From Bacteroidota bacterium (lineage in GTDB: Bacteria > Bacteroidota > Bacteroidia > JABEUT01), in NCBI GenBank assembly GCA_013285805.1, contig JABDGY010000018.1, positions 1 through 38,735 on the forward strand: a stretch of 38,735 nucleotides of DNA, read 5' to 3'. Under the pieces are notes generated by a model that was not told the DNA's origin, did no database searches, and saw nothing but the letters and a program-made list of their open reading frames with translations. A program made the translations under genes and the position numbers. Positions 18,168-26,267 of this stretch are shown piece by piece; position 1 is the stretch's first letter; each line of letters opens with the position of its first letter.

Positions 18168-18198
18168 TTTGGCTTTATCGCAGATAAAATTACTTTTG
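18168..18198 (+). promoter_or_regulatory. Promoter TTTG-N19-TACTTTTG with spacer palindrome TTTATC-GCA-GATAAA
   Basis: Same architecture as at 17440-17469: palindrome at 18174-18188, -7 at 18191-18198. Confidence 0.65.
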
Positions 18199-18219
18199 TA
18201 CTGCTTAAATCATAATTAC

Positions 18220-18903
18220 TTGAAGAAATTACTTACTGCAGGGGTAACTTTTTGTATCATTTTACTTGTCTTTTCCGGGTGTAAGGATAGCATATTTCAC
18301 AGCCGCGTTAAAGAGGGTTCTATAGAGTATAAAATTGTTGTACTCGATTCGTCTAATTCAATGGCTAAAATGGCTCCTGATAAAATGACGGTTAAATTCA
18401 AAGATAATAAGTCGTATGCGGAACTTATAGCCGGTATGGGCCTTTTTGAAACATCATTTATTAATGATGAACCCGGGAAGAAAATTACGCAAATGGTTCG
18501 GCTTCTGAATAAGAAAATGGCATATGTTGCCGATACTGCAGCTATTACTAAGGAACTGCAGCATGATGTGAAGTTTAATATTACTGAAACCACTGAAACA
18601 AAAATGATAGCAGGGTATAAATGCAAAAAAGCTATTGCAAAATCGGTTGACGGCAAAGCACCCGATGTAGACTTATATTATACCGATGATATAAGGCTGG
18701 AAGACCCTAACTGGGCAACTCCGTTTAAAACAATAAGTGGAGTATTGATGCAGTACAGGATAAGCAAGTATGGTTTCTATATGGAATTTACCGCCCAGAA
18801 AGTTACAGATGAAAAAGTTGATGATGCACTTTTTACGCTGCCTGCCGACTACAAAATTATTTCCAAGCAGCAGATAGATGACCTGTATAAAGGATTTCAG
18901 TAG
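18220..18903 (+). CDS. Lipoprotein (DUF4412/GLPGLI-like), copy 2; TTG start at 18220 (not 18040)
   Basis: LKKLLTAGVTFCIILLVFSGCKDSIFHSRVKEGSIEYKI aligns end-to-end with copy 1. The 18040 start would overlap copy 1 in another frame. Confidence 0.87.
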   Translation: MKKLLTAGVTFCIILLVFSGCKDSIFHSRVKEGSIEYKIVVLDSSNSMAKMAPDKMTVKFKDNKSYAELIAGMGLFETSFINDEPGKKITQMVRLLNKKMAYVADTAAITKELQHDVKFNITETTETKMIAGYKCKKAIAKSVDGKAPDVDLYYTDDIRLEDPNWATPFKTISGVLMQYRISKYGFYMEFTAQKVTDEKVDDALFTLPADYKIISKQQIDDLYKGFQ

Positions 18904-18923
18904 GAGAATACCTTTATAATTCC

Positions 18924-18931
18924 TAACTTTG
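18924..18931 (+). promoter_or_regulatory. -7 box TAACTTTG
   Basis: Matches TAnnTTTG, ~23 nt upstream of the 18954 start. Confidence 0.5.
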
Positions 18932-18953
18932 TAATTAAATAAAAAATCATTTT

Positions 18954-19646
18954 ATGAAAAAATTTGTTCGTATAGCATGTATTGGCTTAGCAGGCATTGC
19001 GCTTTTTGCATTCTCAGCGGCCGATGACAGTTCATTTGAGGGTGTTATAACATATAGCATGAGTTTTGGTTCAGGTAGTTCTTCACCCCAGGCAGCGGCC
19101 ATGATGCAGGGAAGCAATACAAAAATTTATATTAAAGGCGATAAAACACGAATAGAGGTAAATACCGGCATGTATAAGCAGGTGGTTATCGGCGACAGGA
19201 AAACCAAAGAAGAAATTACCCTAGTGGAAATGATGGGGAATAAATATGAAATTAAATCGAATGCTGATACAAAGAAGGATGACGCTAACTTAGACATTAA
19301 ATATATTGACAGTACAAAAACAATAGCCGGTTATACATGTAAAGCGGCGGTTGTTACTACAAAAAACCCTAAGACAGGGGAAACTTATAATACAACCGTT
19401 TTCTATACCGATCAGTTACCTTATTCTACCGATATGGGAAGATTTAAAGGGTTGAAAGGTTTCCCTTTACAATATGGTGTAAAGCAGCAAGGTATGGATA
19501 TTAGTATTGCAGCCCAAAGTGTTGAAAAGAAGCCACTTTCTGATACCCTTTTTGTTGTTCCGGCCAAAGGCTATAAACTGGAAAACTCCCGCGAAGATAT
19601 GATGAAGGATATTCAGAAGGATATGAGTGGTGGCGGCGGTCAATAG
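18954..19646 (+). CDS. Secreted DUF4412-like protein
   Basis: Signal peptide; GVITYSMSFG...KTIAGYTCKAAVV...FYTDQLPYSTDMGRFKGLKGFPLQYGV, same layout as the two upstream lipoproteins. Confidence 0.75.
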   Translation: MKKFVRIACIGLAGIALFAFSAADDSSFEGVITYSMSFGSGSSSPQAAAMMQGSNTKIYIKGDKTRIEVNTGMYKQVVIGDRKTKEEITLVEMMGNKYEIKSNADTKKDDANLDIKYIDSTKTIAGYTCKAAVVTTKNPKTGETYNTTVFYTDQLPYSTDMGRFKGLKGFPLQYGVKQQGMDISIAAQSVEKKPLSDTLFVVPAKGYKLENSREDMMKDIQKDMSGGGGQ

Positions 19647-19670
19647 CATTTAAATACTGGCTTTAAAGAG

Positions 19671-19696
19671 AAAAACGGTTTTTTAACCGTTTTTTT
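19671..19696 (+). terminator. Rho-independent terminator
   Basis: AAAAACGGTT-TTTT-AACCGTTTTTTT. Confidence 0.85.
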
Positions 19697-19820
19697 CGTT
19701 TTAGCTTGGATTTGAAAAACTTATTTATTATATTTGTAGAAGGAATTTAACAGTAAATTAAGCTTGGCTTAGTATTATTGATTAAAGGCAATGGTAAAAA
19801 TATAGTTGTAAAATATTAAC

Positions 19821-21704
19821 ATGAAGAAATCTACTCGTATTTTTATAAATCTGGTTTCAGGCTTGTTCATGGTTTTGATTTGCTTGCCTGCCCTCGGACA
19901 AAACAACGTCGGTATAGGAACCAATGTTCCCGATCCTTCCTCAATAGTTGAAATGAAATCTACTACGCAGGGTATGCTAATACCGCGTATGACTGAATTG
20001 CAGATGTTGGCTATTGTGGCGCCTGCACCCAGTCTTATAATTTATAATACCGATACAAATTGTTACTTCTTTTATAATCCTGCTACAACCTTATGGCAAT
20101 CGTTATGCCGTGCTGCTGCTGTTGGCCCTACCGGCCCTACAGGAGCTAACGGAGTTGGTTCTGCCGGCCCGACAGGCCCTACCGGCCCTGCTGATACTAC
20201 TGCCGGCCCTCCTGGTCCTACAGGCGCTGCTGGCGCACCCGGTGCTACCGGCCCTGCGGGTACTGCAGGTGTAACCGGCCCCACCGGCCCTATGGATACT
20301 GTTGCAGGCCCTGTTGGTGCTACCGGCCCTACAGGTGCGCAAGGCGCTACCGGTGTAGGTGTTGGTATTCCCGGCCCAACTGGTCCTACTGGAGCAACCG
20401 GTGTTGCAGGAACAAATGGTACTAACGGTACAAATGGAACCAACGGTACAAATGGGGTAACCGGCCCAACTGGTCCTACAGGTGTGGCTGGTACGAACGG
20501 AACAAACGGTACAAATGGAACCAACGGTACCAATGGTGTAACCGGCCCTACCGGTGCAAATGGTACTAATGGTACGAACGGAACGAATGGTACAAACGGA
20601 ACGAATGGCGTAACTGGCCCAACCGGCCCGGGTACTATATGCGGTGCAGCTACAACCGATTATGTTACAAAGTTTACTGCACCTACAACCATGTGTAATT
20701 CAATTATGTATGATAATGGAACGGCGGTTGGTATTGGTACTACAACACCTTCTACTTCTAAAGTAGGTGGTACTTCTACAGTAGGATTCAATGTATATAA
20801 CGCTACTGCTGCTGGAGGCGACCAGGAAGAATTTACAAACTTCGGTGGCAATGGGGTTGCCGTTGAAATTAATAACACCCTTACCACATGCGCGTATAAT
20901 ACAATGGAAGGTATTACACCTTATACGGGGAATACAAATATTCCATCTGGTATTTGGGGACTTGCAAGTAGTGGTTCAGGAACACAAACTGCTGTTGGTG
21001 CAACAGGTTATAATAATGGTAAAGCAGGTTACGGTGTTTATGGAGTGCTGGTAACTGCCGGGGCAGGATACGGTGGATTGTTTCTTAACGGCTTGGGTTA
21101 TACAGGCGCTTTAACAGCTGTATCAGATGAACGGACAAAAAAAGATGTCCGTGCTATTCCCAACGCATTGGCAATTATCAATAGGTTAAATGGGGTGAAC
21201 TATGAATATGATACGCAGAAGTACCCTTATCTCGGATTGGAAAACACTATGCAGTATGGTTTTATTGCACAGGATATTCAGAAAGTGCTTCCCGAATTGG
21301 TTCTTGAGAAGCAACTTGATACGTATGCATGTATACCTAGAAAATCAACTGAAGCAGTTCCGGCTCATTTTGAAACCTTCAAAACAGTAAACTACATAGG
21401 AGTTATTCCTATTCTGGTTGAAGCCATAAAAGAACAACAGAAAGAAATTGAAACCAAACAACCATCGCAGGATGTTGGTTCAGGACAACTTGTAAATGGC
21501 AAGGCACACATTGATATGGATAATTCATTCGCCCAATTGATTTCAGACCCGCAGAATGTTAAAGTATTTATTCAGCTTCAGGGCGACTGCAAAGGTGTAT
21601 ATGTTACTAATATTACATCAACAGGTTTCGATGTAGTTGAACTCAATGGCGGAACATCAGGTGTGAAATTTTTCTGGCAGGCAATTTCGGGTACTACAAA
21701 TTAA
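19821..21704 (+). CDS. Collagen-like surface protein with C-terminal S74/intramolecular chaperone domain
   Basis: Signal peptide; [30 protein letters not shown]; Gly-X-Y repeats; SDERTKKDVRAIPNALAIINRLNGVNYEYD...YGFIAQDIQKVLPELV. Confidence 0.92.
   Translation: MKKSTRIFINLVSGLFMVLICLPALGQNNVGIGTNVPDPSSIVEMKSTTQGMLIPRMTELQMLAIVAPAPSLIIYNTDTNCYFFYNPATTLWQSLCRAAAVGPTGPTGANGVGSAGPTGPTGPADTTAGPPGPTGAAGAPGATGPAGTAGVTGPTGPMDTVAGPVGATGPTGAQGATGVGVGIPGPTGPTGATGVAGTNGTNGTNGTNGTNGVTGPTGPTGVAGTNGTNGTNGTNGTNGVTGPTGANGTNGTNGTNGTNGTNGVTGPTGPGTICGAATTDYVTKFTAPTTMCNSIMYDNGTAVGIGTTTPSTSKVGGTSTVGFNVYNATAAGGDQEEFTNFGGNGVAVEINNTLTTCAYNTMEGITPYTGNTNIPSGIWGLASSGSGTQTAVGATGYNNGKAGYGVYGVLVTAGAGYGGLFLNGLGYTGALTAVSDERTKKDVRAIPNALAIINRLNGVNYEYDTQKYPYLGLENTMQYGFIAQDIQKVLPELVLEKQLDTYACIPRKSTEAVPAHFETFKTVNYIGVIPILVEAIKEQQKEIETKQPSQDVGSGQLVNGKAHIDMDNSFAQLISDPQNVKVFIQLQGDCKGVYVTNITSTGFDVVELNGGTSGVKFFWQAISGTTN
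20124..20632 (+). repeat. Collagen Gly-X-Y repeat region (GPTGPTG, then (GTN)n blocks)
   Basis: Gly every third residue, with short breaks, over ~170 codons. Confidence 0.95.
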
Positions 21705-21728
21705 TATAATCAATCCTCCTTATAAACT

Positions 21729-23681
21729 ATGAACAACATGACAAGATTAATTAGAAACGCAGCATTAGGCATCATTATGATAGCTGCTTTTTCTGTTAAA
21801 TCAGAAGCACAGAACAACGTAGGTATTGGAACCAATGTTCCTGACCCTTCGTCTATTGTTGAAATGAAGTCTAATACCCAGGGTATGCTTATTCCACGAA
21901 TGAATACCATAGGTATGAATGCTATCGCAGCTCCTGCTCCAAGCTTGATAATTTACAATACTGACTCGAACTGCTACTGTTTCTATAATGGAGGAACTTT
22001 GAAATGGCAATCGCTTTGCCAGCCTGCCGGCGCTGGTGCAGCTGGCCCTACTGGCCCAACAGGTAATGCGGGTGCTCCCGGTGCAACAGGCCCTGCGGGC
22101 TCTCCCGGCGCAACTGGTCCTGCCGGTGCTCCCGGTGCAACGGGCCCTGCCGGAACAGCAGGTGCTACGGGCGCAACAGGTGCTGCCAGTGTTGTTCCAG
22201 GCCCTACAGGCCCAACAGGTGCCGGTGTAGGTATACCGGGCCCAACAGGTCCTACAGGTGCAGCTAGTGTTGTTCCAGGTCCTACAGGCCCAACGGGTGC
22301 TGCAGGAACAAATGGTACGAATGGAACAAACGGAACAAATGGTACCAACGGAACAAATGGTACGAATGGTGCAACAGGCCCGACAGGCCCTACATGGACA
22401 CTTTCAAGTGTAACATATAATAATACAGGTACAGTAACAGTTACCGGAACAGCCGGTGGCGGAACAGTAACCAGTGGCGATGCTGCATGGTTAACTACCG
22501 GTAATACTGGTATTGTTGCCGGTACTAATTTCATAGGCACGCTTAATGCTGCTGATTTTGTAATGAAAACCGCAGGTGCTGCCGCAACCAATGAACGTAT
22601 GCGTATTACTTCTGCGGGTTTGGGTGTATATAATAATACAACCCCGATTGCAGGTGACGTATTTTCTGTTTATGGTACTGGTGTAGTAGGCGCAATAAAT
22701 GGATTAGGTACTAGTTCAATAAATGGTTATAGCAATGGTGGCGATGGTATATTCGGTGAAGATGTGGGACTTGGTATAGGTGTAATAGGTTATGGTAGTG
22801 ACAACGCTGCAACTTTCGGAAGTGGTGTTGGTGTACTTGGTGAAGCAATGGGTGAAACATTTGCAATAGATGGATACGCACCCAATAAAACAGAGGGCGT
22901 TGGTGTTTCCGGTTATGCTCCGGCTGTAGGAATGGGTATAGGTGTGTGGGGAACTGACTCAGATGGTTTTTCAGGCGTGGTTGGTAATGATTCCAAAGCC
23001 TATAATGGTGTATCTGTAACCCTTGGAGGCGCTAATGCCGGTGGCTCATTTACAGGTTTTGAGGCAGGTGTTGTTGGATATGCTTACCCTCTAACTACAG
23101 CGGTTAACTCAGAGGGTGGTTTTTTCTCAGATAGTATAAGTGCTGCAAAATATATACAAGTTAGTGTAGCCGCGTATAATGGTGGTACTAAATACAAGAT
23201 ATTAGGTAGTTCCTTAGGTGCTGTTTCTACTTCTGTAAAGGATTTAGATGACAAAGCAGTAATAATGTTCGCACCGGAAGCACCTGAAATGGTATTTGAA
23301 GACTACGGAGAAGGCCAGTTGGTAAATGGTGAGGCACAAATTTCACTCGACCCTGTTTATGCAAAGAACGTAGCCATTAATGATAAACACCCGTTACGTG
23401 TATTCATTCAATTAGAAGATGAATGTAATGGTGTGTATGTAACTGATAAAACTGCAAACGGGTTTACTGTAAAAGAACTGCATGGAGGTAATTCCAATGC
23501 CAAATTCTCATACCGCGTTGTGGCCAACGTAAAAGATGAAATAGAGAACGGAGAAGTTGTTTCTAAGAACCAGGATTTAAGGTTCCCGCTCTACCAGAGC
23601 CCTGGTGTAACAAAAATTATCAGACGCCCGCATGTTGACTATTCTAAGGCAATATTGGGTAGCAAGAAGAAACTGCAATAA
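21729..23681 (+). CDS. Collagen-like surface protein, paralogous N-terminus, no S74 domain
   Basis: Shared [40 protein letters not shown] repeats; C-terminal [17 protein letters not shown]...[40 protein letters not shown]. Confidence 0.9.
   Translation: MNNMTRLIRNAALGIIMIAAFSVKSEAQNNVGIGTNVPDPSSIVEMKSNTQGMLIPRMNTIGMNAIAAPAPSLIIYNTDSNCYCFYNGGTLKWQSLCQPAGAGAAGPTGPTGNAGAPGATGPAGSPGATGPAGAPGATGPAGTAGATGATGAASVVPGPTGPTGAGVGIPGPTGPTGAASVVPGPTGPTGAAGTNGTNGTNGTNGTNGTNGTNGATGPTGPTWTLSSVTYNNTGTVTVTGTAGGGTVTSGDAAWLTTGNTGIVAGTNFIGTLNAADFVMKTAGAAATNERMRITSAGLGVYNNTTPIAGDVFSVYGTGVVGAINGLGTSSINGYSNGGDGIFGEDVGLGIGVIGYGSDNAATFGSGVGVLGEAMGETFAIDGYAPNKTEGVGVSGYAPAVGMGIGVWGTDSDGFSGVVGNDSKAYNGVSVTLGGANAGGSFTGFEAGVVGYAYPLTTAVNSEGGFFSDSISAAKYIQVSVAAYNGGTKYKILGSSLGAVSTSVKDLDDKAVIMFAPEAPEMVFEDYGEGQLVNGEAQISLDPVYAKNVAINDKHPLRVFIQLEDECNGVYVTDKTANGFTVKELHGGNSNAKFSYRVVANVKDEIENGEVVSKNQDLRFPLYQSPGVTKIIRRPHVDYSKAILGSKKKLQ
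22029..22394 (+). repeat. Collagen Gly-X-Y repeat region
   Basis: [19 protein letters not shown]... then (GTN)n. Confidence 0.95.
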
Positions 23682-23702
23682 CGGTAAATAAAATAATAAA
23701 GT

Positions 23703-23732
23703 AAAAAGGGCCTGATTTTATCAGGCCTTTTT
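23703..23732. terminator. Bidirectional terminator between convergent genes
   Basis: AAAAAGGGCCTGA-TTTTA-TCAGGCCTTTTTT. The stem contains the stop codon of the minus-strand ORF. Confidence 0.8.
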
Positions 23733-24299
23733 TGTTTTCTTATTCTTCTCCTCGAACTCTTTTCCTATTTCTTCCGGGGTTTTACCAAGCAATTTTATGG
23801 CTTGTCTTGCCTGGGTAGAAATACTATCGTTAGGGAACCTGTTTACCAGTTCCGAGTATTTTGCATGGGCCTTTGCTGTATCGTTCAGATTGTTGTCGTA
23901 AATAAAACCTTCAACCAGTAAACATTCAGGAATAAGCCTGCTGTTAGGGAATTTAGTGCAAACACTATTATAGAAGCCCAGCGCTTGTGTATACTGACCC
24001 ATGCTTGAGGCAATACCACCGGCATTAAACAAAAATGCGGCCGATAGGGTATCGTTTGGAAAATGATTGGCGTAATTATTATAAGCCGTAATGGTAATGT
24101 TGCCATTAAAGGCATCGATAGTTTGTGTTGTTTTAAGTTTAGCCTCTGCCGCCCTTACAACCTGCAACAGCGCCTGCTTGCTGGTATCGGGTTGTGTACC
24201 CTGAACGCCTGTATTGTGCGCAGGCCGTTCGCTGTTACTGCAACCTGTTGAATAGATAAATGCAAATAACGATGCTGCATAAATTAAATACTTCCTCAT
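23721..24299 (-). CDS. TPR-containing lipoprotein (BamD/YbgF-like)
   Basis: Lipobox STGCSNSE; ALGFYNSVCTKFPNSRLIPECLLVEGFIYDN...AKYSELVNRFPNDS. Confidence 0.85.
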   Translation of the reverse strand: MRKYLIYAASLFAFIYSTGCSNSERPAHNTGVQGTQPDTSKQALLQVVRAAEAKLKTTQTIDAFNGNITITAYNNYANHFPNDTLSAAFLFNAGGIASSMGQYTQALGFYNSVCTKFPNSRLIPECLLVEGFIYDNNLNDTAKAHAKYSELVNRFPNDSISTQARQAIKLLGKTPEEIGKEFEEKNKKTKKA

Positions 24300-24304
24300 G
24301 GTAT

Positions 24305-24883
24305 TTATTTTTTTAATGGAAATTTCATACGGTAAGTTACCTCTACATCGCCTTTCGATATATCGGTAAGTTTTCTTTTCAATAACCTTTTGCGCAAAGG
24401 GTTTATTTTATCTACAAATAGTACTCCTTCAATATGGTCGTATTCATGCTGAATTATGCGGGCCTTTATTCCTTCATAGGTTTCCTCATGTTCCTTAAAT
24501 TTTTCATCGAGGTAACGTATTTTCAGCACCGGCTTACGCTCTACATCTTCTCTAATAGTAGGTATGCTCAGGCATCCTTCATTAAATTTCCAGGGCTGGC
24601 CGTCTTCCTTAAATACCTGCGCATTTATAAATATTTTTTTAAACCCTTCCAGCTCTTTTTGCTTTTTTTCATCTTCCTGGTCCTCGGCATAAGGCGATGC
24701 ATCTACAATAAACAGGCGTATTGACAGGCCAACCTGCGGCGCTGCTAATCCCACGCCTTTGGCATTATGCATGGTATCGAACATATTTTCTATCACCTTT
24801 TCCAGGTTAGGGTAATCAACCGGAATATCCTGTGCTTTCTTTTTCAGAACGGGGTCTCCGTATGCTATTATTGGTAAAATCAT
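24305..24883 (-). CDS. def: Peptide deformylase
   Basis: GVGLAAPQVG, EGCLSIP, QHEYDHIEGVLFVD motifs. Confidence 0.98.
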   Translation of the reverse strand: MILPIIAYGDPVLKKKAQDIPVDYPNLEKVIENMFDTMHNAKGVGLAAPQVGLSIRLFIVDASPYAEDQEDEKKQKELEGFKKIFINAQVFKEDGQPWKFNEGCLSIPTIREDVERKPVLKIRYLDEKFKEHEETYEGIKARIIQHEYDHIEGVLFVDKINPLRKRLLKRKLTDISKGDVEVTYRMKFPLKK

Positions 24884-24918
24884 AGGTTGTGTCTCTCTAT
24901 GGGTTCAAAAATAATAAG

Positions 24919-25359
24919 TTACATTGAAACAGAGGGCGGTAAGTTGCCTTCTTTCTTCATTTCCATAAAAGTCTGCAGTATAAGTGCAGCGCTTACCATG
25001 TCTATGGTGGCCTTGTTTTGCCTGTCTTTTTTCTTTAATCCGCCGTCAATCATACTCTGGAACGCCATGCGCGATGTAAGCCGCTCATCAACCCTGTAGA
25101 CGGGCATCCCGGGTAATTTACTGCATAGTTGTTCAATAAATTTTCCTGTAGATTCAGCACTTTGTGCGGGGGTATTATCCATATGCTTAGGCTCGCCCAC
25201 CACTATGCCTTCCACCTTTTCTTTGGCCATATAATTGGCCAGGAAGGTGAATATTTCCCTGGTCGGGACGGTAGTAAGCCCTGTGGCAATAATCTGCTGG
25301 GGGTCGGTAACCGCTATACCCGTGCGAACGCTTCCGTAATCAATAGCAAGAATCCTCAT
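24919..25359 (-). CDS. ruvX: Putative pre-16S rRNA nuclease / Holliday junction resolvase-like YqgF (RuvX)
   Basis: MRILAIDYGSVRTGIAVTDPQ...VVGEPKHMDNTPAQSAE...YRVDERLTSRMA. Confidence 0.95.
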   Translation of the reverse strand: MRILAIDYGSVRTGIAVTDPQQIIATGLTTVPTREIFTFLANYMAKEKVEGIVVGEPKHMDNTPAQSAESTGKFIEQLCSKLPGMPVYRVDERLTSRMAFQSMIDGGLKKKDRQNKATIDMVSAALILQTFMEMKKEGNLPPSVSM

Positions 25360-25367
25360 ATATAATG

Positions 25368-25375
25368 CAAAGTTA
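25368..25375 (-). promoter_or_regulatory. -7 box TAACTTTG for ruvX-def operon
   Basis: CAAAGTTA on + strand just upstream of the ruvX start. Confidence 0.45.
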
Positions 25376-25404
25376 CGAATTAAAGAGCCTTAGGCTGTTT
25401 TACA

Positions 25405-25412
25405 TATATTTG
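25405..25412 (+). promoter_or_regulatory. -7 box TATATTTG for dapD
   Basis: TAnnTTTG match 19 nt upstream of the dapD ATG. Confidence 0.5.
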
Positions 25413-25430
25413 CTACTATAAAATTTATGT

Positions 25431-26246
25431 ATGTCGGAAGAAATTAAACTTATTGAGAGTGCATGGGTAAACCGTGAGTTAACCAAAGACGAAGCAGTGC
25501 GTAAAGCCATTAACGATACTGTTGAAAAACTGGACAAAGGATTGTTGCGTGTGGCCCAACCTGAAGGTGATGGCTGGAAGGTGAATGAATGGGTGAAGAA
25601 GGCTATTTTAATGTTTTTCCAGATACGCAACATGGAAACAATTAAAGCAGGAGACCTTGAATTTTACGATAAGATACCCTTAAAGAAAAATTTTAAAGAA
25701 ATAGGGGTGCGCTCCGTTCCTCATGGGCTTGCGCGTTATGGTTCGTTTCTTGCACCGGGGGTTATAATGATGCCATCGTATGTTAATATTGGCGCATATG
25801 TAGATACAGGCACTATGATTGATACCTGGGCCACCGTGGGCTCATGCGCGCAAATCGGGAAGAATGTGCACCTTAGCGGAGGAGTGGGTATTGGCGGTGT
25901 ACTAGAGCCACCACAGGCCGCCCCGGTAATTATTGAAGACAACTGTTTCGTGGGTTCGCGCTGCATAGTTGTTGAGGGCGTAAGGGTACAAAAAGAAGCA
26001 GTGCTTGGGGCTAATGTAGTACTTACACAATCGACTAAAATTATTGATGTAAGTGGTGATAAACCAATTGAATATAAAGGTATTGTGCCTCCCCGCTCAG
26101 TAGTTATACCCGGAAGCTATGAGAAGAAATTCCCTGCCGGGAATTATTCCGTTTCATGCGCGCTTATTATTGGCAAAAGAAAGGAAAGCACTGATACCAA
26201 AACATCGTTAAACGAAACGCTGAGGGAATTTAATGTTCCTGTTTAA
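25431..26246 (+). CDS. dapD: 2,3,4,5-tetrahydropyridine-2,6-dicarboxylate N-succinyltransferase
   Basis: VRSVPHGLARYGSFLAPGVIMMPSYVNIGAYVDTGTMIDTWATVGSCAQIGKNVHLSGGVGIGGVLEPPQAAPVIIEDNCFVGSRC. Confidence 0.97.
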   Translation: MSEEIKLIESAWVNRELTKDEAVRKAINDTVEKLDKGLLRVAQPEGDGWKVNEWVKKAILMFFQIRNMETIKAGDLEFYDKIPLKKNFKEIGVRSVPHGLARYGSFLAPGVIMMPSYVNIGAYVDTGTMIDTWATVGSCAQIGKNVHLSGGVGIGGVLEPPQAAPVIIEDNCFVGSRCIVVEGVRVQKEAVLGANVVLTQSTKIIDVSGDKPIEYKGIVPPRSVVIPGSYEKKFPAGNYSVSCALIIGKRKESTDTKTSLNETLREFNVPV

Positions 26247-26267
26247 TAGGATTATCCGTGAGGGTAA

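Noticed and set aside
18040-18219. N-terminal extension of the second lipoprotein (MGCIWNLPLKKWHLKKLTTKCSGC...)
   Set aside because: Translates the 3' end of copy 1 out of frame and runs through copy 2's promoter; the paralog alignment places the true start at TTG 18220.
20072-20533. Long antisense Pro/Val-rich ORF ([11 protein letters not shown]...) opposite the collagen repeats
   Set aside because: Mirror of Gly-X-Y codons; low-complexity repeats lack stop codons in several frames. Same for 20103..20342 and 21983..22591.
20409-20632. Regular short repeats that could suggest a CRISPR array or VNTR-type noncoding repeat
   Set aside because: Units are 9 nt, in frame, and encode Gly-Thr-Asn; no spacer structure.
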